From positions 103,022,399 to 103,086,398 of the forward strand of contig NC_134082.1 of assembly GCF_000715075.1 (NCBI RefSeq): 64,000 nucleotides of DNA, in the 5' to 3' direction. This document shows, piece after piece, positions 10,452 through 21,625 of the stretch. The stretch is from Nicotiana tabacum. Its lineage: Eukaryota; Streptophyta; Magnoliopsida; Solanales; Solanaceae. Numbering within the stretch: position 1 is the first letter of the stretch; the number at the start of each line of letters is the position of its first letter. Both the position numbers and the translations under genes were made by a program. Under the pieces are notes generated by a model. It was not told the origin of the DNA. It did no database searches and saw nothing but the letters and a program-made list of their open reading frames with translations.

Positions 10452-13055
10452 ATGTCGAAATGGTGGCGCGCGGTGGCAACCACCGCCGGAGCTAGGAGGG
10501 CGGCGGAGGAAACAAACCGGAGATCTTATTTCACAATCCAAGCCATTCCTAGAGAGGTCACCGGAAACAGAGTTTCCAGCAGGGACCGAGCCCAAGGTCG
10601 TATTCCGGCCATCGTATTCGCACAGAACTACGTCCAATCAAAACCTAACGATCCTACTTCTATTGTGGCCGCAAGTTCTGTTTCTAGAAAGTTCCTCCTT
10701 ACAACTGAAAAGAAGCAGATAAAAACGATCCTTAAGTCGGTTGATCTCCCTTTCTTCTATTCTACGACCTTTCCCCTTCAGATCCGGGCAGGTTCGGGTT
10801 CGTCAACTTTACTTGAATCCGGAAATGTGCTTCCCATTAAGGCAAGTGATGCTTGTTCGTGTTCATTCAGTACATTCGTTCATGTGCTAGTCGGCTACTC
10901 CCTTTGTTCTAGTTAATATGACTGCGTTTGGCTTTGTATGGAGTGTAAGATATTGATTTGACTTGTAGTGATAAAGAAAAAAATGTACTCCAGAATGGTT
11001 GAAGAATTAGTTTGATAGAAAAAAGTACTTTAAAGGTTACATTTTAATAGATTAATGAATTTGAATTAGGAAATTGTTTTAAAATTAGAGTTATGTCAAT
11101 CATTTGGCAGTGTTGCAAATGGATTGTCGTAGGGATAGTAGTTGGTGGTAGTTTTAACTCATGGTTTCTTTCTGTTATTTACATAGATTCATAGGGATGA
11201 AGAGACTGGGAAGATATTGAATTTGGTCTTCGTATGGGCGGAAGAGGGAACAAAATTAAAGGTGGACGTTCCTGTTGTATTCAAAGGGGAGGAAGAGTGC
11301 CCTGGTCTCAAGAAAGGTTTAGTCTTTTTCTTCTCCCTGTATCTCCATGTTTTATTTTCTCCATAATTCCTTTCCACTTTGCTTATGGACAAGCGTATTG
11401 TTCTGAGAAAGGTCAATCATTTGTAATTAGTAGGACCTATCTCATTTCGGAAACTGTTTTTTGAAATACTCTAGTGTGTCATTTGTAGACTGATGAAAAA
11501 GAAAAATGGTGAAGCATGCTTGTTAGAATTCTTTCACAACACTATTTTTTATATATGTAGTTGTTTGCCAATTGTTTCTGTGAAACCAACTAATCAATTA
11601 CACCTCAATCTCAAATTAGTCGTAATTTAAACCGTCAAACAATGATTATTATCGAACAAGAGTGACATATTGTAACATTTTGAGTTTGTAACTATATATA
11701 TGAGCTTCTGTATATATGCGGTAGTTTGCTAAAGTATTGCCAATTATTATCAGAAACACCTATGGGCTCATTTGAACCTGCAAAGCCAGCATGTCCAAAC
11801 ATCCAAGAACTCCTATTTCCTTTTCTGACCAAGGAAGATCATTTGAAAGAGAGTATTTTTACTGTTTTCTTTGTTAATAACCTTATGAGGTAATATTACC
11901 GTGGAAGAGCATACTCAGGTAAACTGAGGAATTTAATTACTCTGCAACCTCATGGCATATATGCTGTCTTGAAGGGTATCGAGGGGAGTATTTCATTTAA
12001 TCCATTGAGATATTAACTGCATTTAGCAAACAGCTTAAAACATTGAACTTAAATATCAAAGGAAGCAGATGGTCTCTACAAGTTTAATACTCCTATAAAG
12101 AAAACACGTATAACATTCTTATAAAGAAAACAAGTATAACACTCTACTGTATTTGTCTAATTCCAAACTCCTGTTCTGGCGTTAGTAAGCTCCTATCTTT
12201 GTATCCTTGGAACATAATAAGAGGAACTCCTAAATATGTGAACGAGAATTTTCCAAGTAGTTCACCTAAGATACTGCAAAGCCTGAACTTTCTCTAATAG
12301 AAACCCATGATAAGCTAAATTTGGCTTAAACCTAGATATGTTACCAAAGCTGTTTTGTATATGCTTTCTCCAAAAACATGCCTTCTCAATAACTGCATGT
12401 GGAAGGGTTATCCTGTTTAATGAGATTAACTTTTCTGTCCAAATTCTGTGAAGTAACTGCCTTCTTAAGTTATATACTACTTGTTGTCTTGACATTCGAA
12501 AGTGGAAACTAATGGCAATTCTTTGTTCGAAATATTATGGTACCATCATTTTCTTAGTTTCTTTGACGTGCTATTTTTGTTATTTTGTCAATTGTTACAA
12601 ATACACTCTACCCTCCCCAGACCCCACTTGTGGGACTACGCTGGGTATGTTGTTGTTGTCAATTGTTACAAATGTTAATAGGGAGCTGTAATGCATAGAT
12701 TGTCTTGGACTAGATTACTATTGCTCTTTGATATGCTTTGAAACAGTGCTGTGCTGCCTTTTGCATTACTCCATGAGATAATCCGGCATGCAGATGATTA
12801 TTGCAATTTCAAAGAAGATGATTATTATCTTTTAATGTGAAAGCAGGTGGCTCTTTAAACAAGATAAGACCTACTCTAAGGTTCTTGTGCCCAGCTGAGC
12901 ATATACCTCAAAAAATTGAGGTTGATGTAAGTCAGCTTGATGTTGAAGACAAAGTGTCCCTGCATGATATCGATCTTCATCCGACGTGGAAGCTCTTAAG
13001 CAAGAATGAGGCGATCCCTGTTTGTAAGATTAAGGCAACTTCAATTGATAGCTAA
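10452..13055 (+). CDS. bL25-family ribosomal protein, mitochondrial type (3 exons, 242 aa)
   Basis: Exons are 10452-10841, 11187-11316 and 12847-13055, joining in frame to 242 residues plus stop. The protein matches the plant bL25/TL5-CTC family, which binds 5S rRNA in the large ribosomal subunit. Visible blocks are a basic N-terminus (WWRAVATTAGARRAAEE) suiting an organellar targeting region, the GRIPAIVFAQ motif of the bL25 domain, VFVWAEEG, CPGLKKGG across the exon 2/3 junction, and the C-terminal CPAEHIPQKIEVDVS typical of this family. Intron 1 begins GC, not GT (AAG|GCAAGT); it keeps frame and joins conserved residues, while the GT six bases on does not. Intron 2 is 1,530 bp and holds a SINE relic. 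Mitochondrial location is inferred from the N-terminus and family; the gene looks intact. Confidence 0.9.
12587..12673 (+). mobile_element. 5'-truncated TS-type SINE tail with 16-bp target site duplication
   Basis: About 55 bases (12603-12657) contain CTACCCTCCCCAGACCCCAC, then TTGTGGGACTACGCTGGGT and a TTG-repeat tail, the 3' end of the Solanaceae TS SINE family. They are flanked by exact copies of GTCAATTGTTACAAAT (12587-12602 and 12658-12673). The insertion lies in intron 2 of the bL25m gene. Confidence 0.88.
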
Positions 13056-13235
13056 TTTTGTCGAAGCTATTGTGCAACTACTGCAAGAGGCATTTGAAGT
13101 CCATTAGTTCAACAAGGTTTGTTCTAATTTGACCAAGCTTTGTAGGTTGAGTACTGTATATGGTGCTTGGTCAAATGAAATTTGAAGCTTTTGCTATACT
13201 GCAGTAAATTGTTTTTTTATAGGGACTTGTTCTAG

Positions 13236-13245
13236 AATAATAAAC
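13236..13245 (+). terminator. Possible polyadenylation signal of the bL25m gene
   Basis: AATAATAAAC lies about 180 bases after the stop codon in AT-rich DNA, a reasonable plant near-upstream element. No cleavage site can be read from sequence alone. Confidence 0.35.
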
Positions 13246-13259
13246 TTGTGCGTTAAAGA

Positions 13260-13980
13260 GTAAATGGCAACTGGAACTGCAGTCTTTTTAAGTTTTTTGC
13301 ATCAAATAATTTTCAAGTCCACTGCGGAGGGAATCACACATTGATACAACTTTAGTCACCGGTGGTGTGCGACATGAGTTCATTTGTTTCTAAGCAGGAA
13401 TCGCGCTCTTATTGTTAGAGGATACTATGTTGAAATTTGATAGTCTTATATGACTTATTCTAAAATCGAATTTCCCCAAATAAAGAAATATATCCTTTCA
13501 TCTAACCACCGGATGACCGGAAGACCTGGCAACTAATCAGTTTTGCTGCATAGAATGAACGGGTCAGCACGATGAAGGGAGTGAGTTGACTGCTGGGCTG
13601 AACTAAGGGGTCGTGGTTACAAGGATAAAAGGATTATAATTTTGAGATAAAATGTGAGATTATTTTATTTTCTGTTTGGTAGAATTTTTGTTCTAGAATT
13701 ATCAATTCCGGGCTTGTTTATTCCAAATTATGGTGTTATTTTTGGTACCATATTTTAAGTGGTCTAACAATTCCAGGATTACTATTCCCAAGATAAAACA
13801 ACATGATACTTTTGCCCTTTTCCAAATATTTTTCTTCCAAAGTCTTTTTAAAGTCAAGGTTAAAATTGAACATAAAAATTTATTTAGGTTCATCTAGTTT
13901 AAAGCAAACTCATATTTTATGTTATACTCCGTATGTTTTATTTTTAGTCCAAAAGGATTAAACATCTATTAATAAAAAAT
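13260..13980. other. Intergenic DNA, possible MITE remnant
   Basis: No gene was found. Between about 13608 and 13900 the phrasing (GGTCGTGGTTACAAGGATAA, CTGTTTGGTAGAA, repeated AATTCC/GGATTA) resembles small non-autonomous DNA transposons of Solanaceae, but I could not pair its ends or find a target duplication. Confidence 0.35.
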
Positions 13981-14108
13981 TTAATACCCTCAAACTCGCT
14001 TAAACTATATAATCTTTGTCAGTTTCCTAAATAAATTATCGTCTGTCCCCGAAAACCTCCTGAGCTATATCCCCCTTCATAATACCCCCCTCCCCACCCC
14101 CCGACAAC

Positions 14109-14117
14109 AACTAAGAG
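14109..14117. repeat. Left 9-bp target site duplication of the MULE
   Basis: AACTAAGAG immediately precedes the left terminus GGGCAATTTGCAG. The same nine bases follow the right terminus at 29291-29299. Nine base pairs is the usual duplication length of Mutator-like elements. Confidence 0.92.
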
Positions 14118-14559
14118 GGGCAATTTGCAGCCGTACCCTATATTTATTCCACCTTTTAACCTATACCCTATTTTTAAAAATTATTGATTTCGTAACCAAC
14201 TAACAAAAAATCCATAATAATATGACCATTATACCCTTCCAAAACATATAAAAGATGCATCAAGCATACCCAGATTCAAATTCCAAAACTCCTTCGTATC
14301 TCTTCCATTGCTCCGTCTCTCCTGAGATCGCCTCTCGCAAATCAGTTTTGAACCAAATTCAAATTCCAAATTCAAAATTACAAAATACATTGCAAGTATT
14401 CAAATTCATCTTCAGAATTCAAAATAATTTTGATTGATTGAAGTTGTTTGACGAACTTCACTGATATGCTGAATTTGCATTCTAAATCTGTTTGACGTTG
14501 AATTCTAACATTCTAATCCGACAAATATGCTGAAAGTTTTGGTTTATTTGCTAAACAAG

Positions 14560-15640
14560 CTGAAGTTATTTAGTTCATATCTAAAAAATTCAGCAAAATG
14601 AGCTGGCAAATAACACAACGAAGAAAAAATTATATTAAAACATTATATGAGTGTTATCGTTGTTTATTTGCTAAACAATCTGAAGTTATTTAGTTCATAT
14701 TTAAAAAATTCAGCAAAACAAGCTGAAGTTTTCCTCCTACACTAGTTAAAAAATAAAACATAAATTAAAATTTCACATTGCTCAAAAACTTAAGCATTAG
14801 TTGCTGAAGTTTTTTACGTAATCTTTAAAAACTTCAGCAATATGAGCTGAAGTTTTCCTCCTACACTGGGTAAAAAAAACATAAATTAAAATTACATATT
14901 TCACAAAAAACTTTAGCATAGGTGCTGAAATTTTTCAGTTAATATTTAAAAATTTCAGCAGGAAGAGCTGAAGTTTTCCTATTACACTGGGTAAAAAAAT
15001 AAAACATAAATTAAAATTATATATTGCACAAAAAACTTCAGCATAGTTTTTTAGTTAATATTTACAAACTTCAGCAGGAGGAGCTGAAGTTTTCCTCCTA
15101 CACTGGGTAAAAAATAAAATATAAATTAAAAAATAAAACATAAATTAAAATTTCATATTGCACAAAAAACTTCAGCACAGGTGCTGAAGTTCTTTAGTTA
15201 ATCTGTAAAAACTTCGGCTGATGGAGCTGAAGTTTTCCTCTCGCACTATGTATTTTATTATCATTTTTTGGAAAAATTTCATACCAAAAAATGCTTATGT
15301 TTTCAGGAATATGTAAAACATTTTTCATATAAATTTTTGTATGCTGAAGTTTTTTTTAGTTCATCTGCTAAAAATGCTTAATATTTTGTCGTGCAATATG
15401 TAATTTTAAGATAAGTTTTTGTTAATTGCTCTGTTATTTTTTAAGTTTAAATAGAATTTTTAGTTCATGCTTGAAAACTCAACAAAGGGAGCTGAAGTTT
15501 TCATCAAGCACTGTGTATTTTATTATGATTTTTTGGAAAAACTTCATACCAAAAAATGCTTAATTTTCGGATTAGTTTTTGTTAATTCCTGCTGAAGTTG
15601 TTTAGTTCATTTCCTCTCCTATTTTTCGAGTTTGAATAGA
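14560..15640. repeat. Tandem array, about 120-bp units each with GCTGAAGT/ACTTCAGC hairpins
   Basis: At least five units carry the landmark TTTTCCTCCTACACT or a variant (near 14730, 14851, 14972, 15092, 15231; spacing about 120-140 bp) next to paired ACTTCAGC and GCTGAAGT motifs. Less regular copies continue to about 15600. The array lies between the left terminus and the transposase and avoids coding sequence. Confidence 0.85.
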
Positions 15641-15754
15641 ATTAATATTAAAAAAACGCACAAAAAACTTAAAATAAAAACTGAATATTTCATTAAACAT
15701 TAAAAAGGATAAATTAAATTACATAAATAACAAAATAAGATTAAAAAAAAAAAA

Positions 15755-15982
15755 CTAATCGTCCATATCATCATCATCATCATCGTCGTCACTACCAGAT
15801 GGACGAGCATCTTCATCAGCAAGATTATCAAATCTTGCATACATCACAAGCGTATCAAGCTTGTTGTTGATTTCTTCCAGCTCCTTGTCGTACTTGTCTA
15901 TGAGCTCATCCAGTTTGAGCTCAAAAGCCTCTATAATGTCTTGCTTGATTTCTTCCACTATTTGACTGATGACAACATTCAT
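15755..15982 (-). CDS. Small acidic coiled-coil-like ORF of the MULE, 75 aa, function unknown
   Basis: I do not recognise a family. The frame is intact, unlike the transposase. Residues 1-50 are rich in E, K, I and L with heptad-like spacing (IVEEIKQDIIEAFELKLDEL), suggesting a coiled coil. The C-terminus is an Asp run (SGSDDDDDDDDMDD). A TATA-like element lies about 75 bp upstream of the ATG on the minus strand, in a motif-free spacer. The minus-strand ORF at 20045-20671 has the same acidic-tail design, so these may be related accessory proteins of the element. The Asp run comes from an ATC/ATG-type trinucleotide repeat, so partial chance origin cannot be excluded. Confidence 0.5.
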   Translation of the reverse strand: MNVVISQIVEEIKQDIIEAFELKLDELIDKYDKELEEINNKLDTLVMYARFDNLADEDARPSGSDDDDDDDDMDD

Positions 15983-16056
15983 TTTTCTCCTTTTTGTATT
16001 TTATGTCTGCTAAAATATATGTGTTTGAGTGAATAAACTCACAAGGTATAGCGTGC

Positions 16057-16064
16057 TTATATAT
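16057..16064 (-). promoter_or_regulatory. TATA box upstream of the 75-aa ORF
   Basis: On the minus strand this reads ATATATAA, followed about 75 bases later by the ATG at 15982. The short leader ends in AAAAAGGAGAAAA directly before the start codon. Confidence 0.45.
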
Positions 16065-16629
16065 GGGAAAAAAACTTCTGCATGGTATATGAAAAGGAAA
16101 AGAAGAATTTTAAACGTTGTCTAATGAAAAGCCTGCATGAATGTGACAGGAATGTAATTATTACACTAACACATACCCCCAACGCAATATAATTACTACT
16201 TTAATTGTATTTGTTATGTTTACTCCTGTATACTATGCAATTAATGCTGAAACATGCTCAAGTTTGTTGAATTCATTTGGTAAAACTTCAGCCCAATGTG
16301 CTGAAGTTATTTAATTCATTTCTAAAGCTTCAACACTTAATGAGCTGAAGTTGTTTTCCCTGCATTCATGAATCCCTGTCATACAGCTTTTTCAAAAAAA
16401 CTTCAGCTGATATGCTGAAGTTATTACGCTTATTTCTAAAAATTTCAGCACTTAATAAGGTGAAGTTTTCTGTGCAGGATTCATTAATTATGTCATACAT
16501 CTTTTTCCAAAAAACTTCAACAGAAGATGCTTAAGTGATTTAGTTCATTTGTAAAAACTTCAGCACAAACAACCTAAAAATTCTTCTGTTCACTTTCCTA
16601 ATACTTGCCACTAAACATGAATTTGCAGG

Positions 16630-19375
16630 ATGAGTTCGATTTGCGTTGTTATAACTTTCAATGGGGGGTGGACTTTTGATTTCAAATACTTGGATCATGA
16701 TACAAAACTTGTTCTACTTAATAAGCACATATCATTCAATACTTTCCTGAAGAAAATTAGTGAAGTTGCAAATATTGATTCAACCATATATGCACTAAAA
16801 GTATGATTTGATATCAAACTAAATACAAGCAAAGGAATGCTTGTAACTTTAGATGAAGAACTCAGTACCTGTATATATTTTCTTACAACTGATTCAGCCT
16901 ACAAGAATTGCCATTTCGCCATCGAAAAAATACAACCTTCAGAATCTGCAGCATTCAAACAATCTCTTGCATATTCGATAGATTCAGAACCTTTTGCTGA
17001 TTATCAACATGAAGTAGGACAACCAATAATGGAAGTAGACAAAGAGCAACAACCTTCTAACATTACAGCTCCTTCAGAATATATAATGATGCAACAATTA
17101 CCCCCTCCTCCAATAAATTCATACTAGTTTGTCGATGACTAAGAAGAAGGACAACTAATAATGCAAATTGACAACCAATATACAATCCAAGAAAGTTTTT
17201 TGTTATCTTCTGCAATGATAAGCAACAACGAAGATGAAGTAAACATGGAGCTTATACCGATAACATCAGATAGAATTGAAGAAATTGCTGAAACTTCTTA
17301 TGCTTCTCAGAAATCAAGAAAAAGAGTGAGGAGAAAGCTGAAAGAATCTCCACTATGTAAAATACTTAGGCACGATGCGTTGCCTGAGGAAGTAAGAGTT
17401 GGATCAATTTTTGAGAACAAACAAAACATGACTAAATTTTTCTGCAGCTTGGAGATAAACTAGAAAGTTGAATTCACTGCTGTTAGATCATGTTCAAAGA
17501 GATACGAGCTGAAATGCATCGTGGACAAATGTGGTTGGAATGTACGTGCTACCAGAATAAAAAATTCCACGCTATTCAGGGTGATAAAATATCATAACTT
17601 CTATGAATGCTCGGTTGATGCAAGAAAATCATATCAGAAGCATGCTACATCAAATTTTATAAGTGAACAAATTATAGAACATGTTCGATACAAAAAGATA
17701 GAGGTTACACTAGCTTTTGTAGAAAATGAAATGAAAAAGAAATTTGGAATTGACATTGGTTATCACAAGGCATGGCGTGCTATTCAAAAAACTATTGCTT
17801 GCATAAGGGGAACACCTGGAGAGAACTACCAGATTCTTCCTTCATACCTACACATGATGGTGTGCAAAAACCCAGGAACGTACACAAGCATAAAAAGAGA
17901 TGAGCAGAATAGGTAAGCAAAACAATACTAACCATCAGCCTGAAGTTTCAAATGTTCCTATTTGAAAAACTTCACACCTTATGATTTATTTTTGTGTGTT
18001 TTACTGTACAGATTTGCTTACATGTTCTTTGCTCCTGCGGCATCAGTAGCTGGTTGGTTCAACTGTAGACCCGTTATTGCAGTAGATGCAACGTTTTTAT
18101 AGTCAAAATATCGTGGTGTTCTATTTGTTGTTGTATCAAAGGATGCAAACAATCAAATCTTTCCTCTATGCTTTGGTGTAGCAGATTCAGAAAACAATGA
18201 GACATACATTTGGTTCTTCAGGGAAATGAGAAAAGCAATTCAAGTCCGTCGTGAACTGGTTTTCTTGTCAGATAGAAACCAATCGATCGCAAATGGGATT
18301 AGAAAAGTGTTTCTTGAAGCTCACCATGGTATCTGCCTCTATCACTTTGAGAAAAATTTAAAGCAAAGACATCCAAAAGCCACGGTAATAAATCTTTTTC
18401 AAAGTGATGCAAGGTCATACAAACGTAAAGATTTTAATCAGTTAATGCCCCAACTCAAAAGTATTGACAAGAAAACATACAATTACATAATGGAAGAGCC
18501 TCCAGAGAGATAGGATCGATCGTGGTTACCACGACGACGTTATGATATGCTAACAACAAACATGGTAGAATTAATGAATTCCGTTTTACTAAAAGGGAGA
18601 GAAATGTCTATTTTAAGGATGTTAGATTTCATCCAAGAAAAGTTGGGAGAGTGGTTTTACGAACGGAGAAAAAAGGCAAATGAAACTTTTCACAGAGTAT
18701 CAATATGGGCAGAAGAAGAGATGACTAAGAAGATAGACTTGGCTTGCAAAATGTTTGTGAGTATATTTATTAACTTTAGCTTTTATATCTGTTGCAGTCA
18801 TTTACTGCTTACATTTAAAAAAATTCATACTTTTTTCTTTTTGAAGCAACAATACACTAATATAGTTTGTCTTAATTTTTTATTCCTTGTTAGGTGTTCA
18901 ACCTTGATTCAATGTTGTTTAGAATAAATAGTGAAGGAATCGAATTCATTGTGGACTTAAAGAAGAGAACTTGTGACTGCCTGGAATTCCAACTTGATGA
19001 ATTGCCATGTCCACATGCAATTGCTGCTATTAATAAGAGATATATCTACAGAAATCTAATTACTTCTCAAATTGGTATTCAAAGGAAACATGGTTGAAAA
19101 CATATGAAGGACATGTGAATACCGTGGGAGATCAAAAATCATGGGATATACCACAAAATGTACAATCTGAGATCACAAAACCTCCCGATGTAGAGATTTT
19201 ACAAGGAAGAAGACAAAAGAAGAGACATATACTTGTGACTGAATCAGTACCATTCAAGTCTACCAAATGCAGTCGATGTAAACAAGTTGGACATAACAGA
19301 ACAACTTGCTTGTCTTCTCCAGCACCTCATCCATATTCCAAGAAACACACTGAAAAATACTCCAACCTTCAATAA
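16630..19375 (+). pseudogene. MuDR-type MULE transposase, broken by stops and a frameshift
   Basis: The reading frame starts at ATG 16630, just after a TTTGCAG acceptor-like site, so an upstream leader exon is possible. Order: an N-terminal PB1-like region (16630-16930), a MuDR-type DNA-binding/DUF region (17395-17660), the MULE DDE catalytic core (first D in VDATF at about 18085, second in FLSDR at about 18270, the CLYHFEKNLK block, then NMVELMNS), a SWIM zinc finger (CDCLEFQLDELPCPHA, 18974-19021) and a CCHC knuckle (CSRCKQVGHNRTTC, about 19268). Introns with canonical borders lie at 17913-18011 and 18757-18893. In-frame stops occur at 16804 (TGA), 17125 (TAG), 17140 (TAA), 17461, 18100 and 18511 (TAG), and the frame slips near 19058. 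It cannot make full-length transposase. Confidence 0.92.
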
Positions 19376-19603
19376 TCCTTGGTCTGAATTTAGACTTTCA
19401 TTATTGTATGACATATTTGAAATGTGATTTTCTTCATAGGAATAAAAAAATAAGCTCTTGGACTATTTTATATACTGCTAAAGTACAAATCACTCATTTT
19501 TGTTGCGCAGGCTTACAGGTTTGGTTGCATTTTAAAAAAGTACGCAATGACTTCTGCGAGAAAAAACTTCAGGTTACAATATGTGAAATACATATCCTTA
19601 ACA

Positions 19604-19634
19604 AACACACACACACACATACACACACGCATAC
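19604..19634. repeat. (CA)n microsatellite
   Basis: A CA dinucleotide run with TA interruptions lies 3' of the transposase; it produces spurious Thr/His and Cys/Val ORFs. Confidence 0.9.
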
Positions 19635-19659
19635 ATGTATAACACACAAAAGAAACGCA

Positions 19660-20040
19660 TGTACAAACAAAAGCTTCAGCATCTCTAAGCTGAAGTTATA
19701 GAAAAAGAACTTTATAACTTCAGCATATTCTCGAATATGCTGAAGTAAACAAAAAAGCACAGCATAAAAACATAAAAAATAATTACAAAAACTAAACATA
19801 AAAACCAACTAAGAAGTATAAAGCAAATACCAACAAATAACAAGGATAATGCAATAGAAAGCTAAGAAGAAAGAGGATGAGAATTACGTTGATATAAAAA
19901 GAGATGAGAACAACGCACAAAGTACAAACAAAACTTCAGCTCTTTGGGCTGAAGTTATACAAAATGAACCTAAAAACTTCAGCTCTCTCGGCTGAAGTAA
20001 ACAAAAAATCACAGCATTAAAACATAAAAAAAGGATTACA
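19660..20040. repeat. GCTGAAGT/ACTTCAGC hairpin cluster between transposase and the 208-aa ORF
   Basis: Pairs of CTTCAGC and GCTGAAG separated by 5-12 bases occur at about 19673/19690, 19720/19738, 19935/19950 and 19977/19991. They fill the spacer between the convergent 3' ends of the transposase and the 208-aa ORF. Confidence 0.85.
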
Positions 20041-20044
20041 AACA

Positions 20045-20671
20045 CTAACAATCATCACCATCATCATCATCACAGTACTCCTCAATTTCTCTAAACTTCT
20101 CATCATCATCAGTATCGGGGATAACTATAGGGTACTCAGCCAAAAGACCACAAAGTCCAACGAGATCATTCTTCAACTTGTTGAATTCATCACACATCTG
20201 ACTTTGTTCGATGATTACTCTGTCCATAAGAGAAAGAAGAGTCTTCAGGTTGTTTTGCAGCTTGGAATAGTCGTCCCCGATGGGAAACTTAAAACTATCA
20301 AACTGCTGCACAACCTTGTCGAACCAGGTTGAATAACCTACACAACTACGTTCCGGGTTAAGCCTGTTCTGGAATGATTCATTGGCAAAGAACTGTGGTC
20401 TGATTCTCTCCCAATCAGCCTTTATTTGATCCCACAAAAGCATAAGATTAGCCATCGGTTTGTTATTGTACCACTCACACTTCAAAGTCTCCCACTTCTG
20501 CATAATTTCATCCATATTAGGCTTCCTACTTCCGCTTGCACCAGATATTTTTTCTTTAACAAAAGCTGAAAGACTAAGGATGAATATAAATTTAAAGAAA
20601 TATGATGGAAGTCTATGAATGACTATGAAATTTTCAAGTGAAGAGATTGTTAATATAGATAAAGAATTCAC
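20045..20671 (-). CDS. Accessory ORF of the MULE with acidic tail, 208 aa, function unknown
   Basis: I do not recognise a family. The N-terminus (ILTISSLENFIVIHRLPSYFF, residues 5-25) is hydrophobic and could be a membrane segment or untranslated leader; an internal Met at GSRKPNMDEIMQKW is a plausible alternative start, and a TCTTTCAG acceptor-like site precedes it. The middle is Trp-rich and helical-looking (WETLKCEWYNNK, LLWDQIKADWERIRP), followed by a leucine-rich stretch and a strongly acidic end (DTDDDEKF ... DDDDGDDC). The frame is uninterrupted, in contrast to the transposase and protease. The leader is repeated at 22291-22510 in front of the captured polymerase fragment. Confidence 0.5.
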   Translation of the reverse strand: MNSLSILTISSLENFIVIHRLPSYFFKFIFILSLSAFVKEKISGASGSRKPNMDEIMQKWETLKCEWYNNKPMANLMLLWDQIKADWERIRPQFFANESFQNRLNPERSCVGYSTWFDKVVQQFDSFKFPIGDDYSKLQNNLKTLLSLMDRVIIEQSQMCDEFNKLKNDLVGLCGLLAEYPIVIPDTDDDEKFREIEEYCDDDDGDDC

Positions 20672-20815
20672 CTAATCAATTTAATATCTATAAATGTAAA
20701 AGTAATTTTTCAGCTGTTTTTACTGTTTTACGTTCAGAGAAATTGAATGAAATAAGATAAGTAGGTGGTAAAACAAGTATGTGGTAAATACAAAAAAAAA
20801 ATGTAACTTCAGCCC
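20577..20815 (-). repeat. Leader/promoter segment, copy 1 of an internal duplication
   Basis: This segment (AAATTTAAAGAAATATGAT, then GAAATTTTCAAGTGAAGAGA, TTAATATCTATAAATG, TTCAGAGAAATTGAATG) recurs at 22291-22510 with roughly one difference per 10-15 bases. It contains the start of the 208-aa ORF and the DNA upstream of it. Confidence 0.85.
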
Positions 20816-20989
20816 TAATAAGCCCATAGTTTTTCTATAGTAAAAAAAATAACTTTAGCCTGAAAAATAACTTTTCGGATCATTTACTATATGGTCAAAC
20901 AAATTTAAATAAAAGATGAAGTAGGTGTTAGAAGACAAAAAGTAGATAGTAAATGCAAAAAAGATAAATATCAACTTAATAAAATACCA

Positions 20990-21290
20990 AAACGTGCTGA
21001 AGTTTTTGTCATAAGCTTTTTCAAAATCTTCAGCCCAATGTGCTGAAGTTATTTAGTTCATTTCTAAAAACTTCAGCACATCATAAGCTGAAATTTTTCA
21101 TCGTGGATTCAATAGTTTTGTCGTGAAGCTTTTTCAAAACTTCAGCCCAATGTGCTGAAGTTATTTAGTTCATTTCTAAAAACTTCAGCACATGATAAGC
21201 TGAAGTTTTTGTCCTGGACTCGATAGTTTTTGTCGTAAAGCTTTTTCAAATAACTTACGCAGAAACTGCTGAAGTTATTTAGTGTATTTA
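20990..21290. repeat. Tandem array, about 111-bp unit with two hairpins per unit
   Basis: CTTCAGCCCAATGTGCTGAAG occurs at about 21029 and 21139, each followed by TTATTTAGTTCATTTCTAAA, then a second pair CTTCAGCACAT-ATAAGCTGAA. Further diverged units follow to about 21390. The same unit recurs at 16285-16560 and 22560-22770. Confidence 0.88.
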
Positions 21291-21625
21291 GTGATGAGTT
21301 GAAGTTTTTATCCTACATTTGACACTTTTGTTATGACTTTTAACCAAAACTTCAGCTTAAAAAGTAGAAGTTATTTACTTCATGCTGAAGTTTAGCATAT
21401 TTGAATCAATCCAAGTCAACTAAAAAACTAATTAATGCGAATAGAAATTTTTTTTAAAAGACATCACATAAATGACACAAAATAATGTATATTCACAAAA
21501 TCCAATTTTGTTTTCACTTACATCCTTGAAAAAAAAAAGAAAAAATTAGTTTTTTGTTTACAAGTTATTCTCTATTCAAAAAATTCCCAGTGTCTTCATA
21601 TTCTCCATAGTCAAATCCTAGTTGC

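Noticed and set aside
10359..10637. 92-codon minus-strand ORF over the bL25m first exon
   Set aside because: Shadow of the real + strand exon, whose family match and splice sites are convincing.
19569..19808. Cys/Val-rich ORF
   Set aside because: Encoded by the (CA)n microsatellite.
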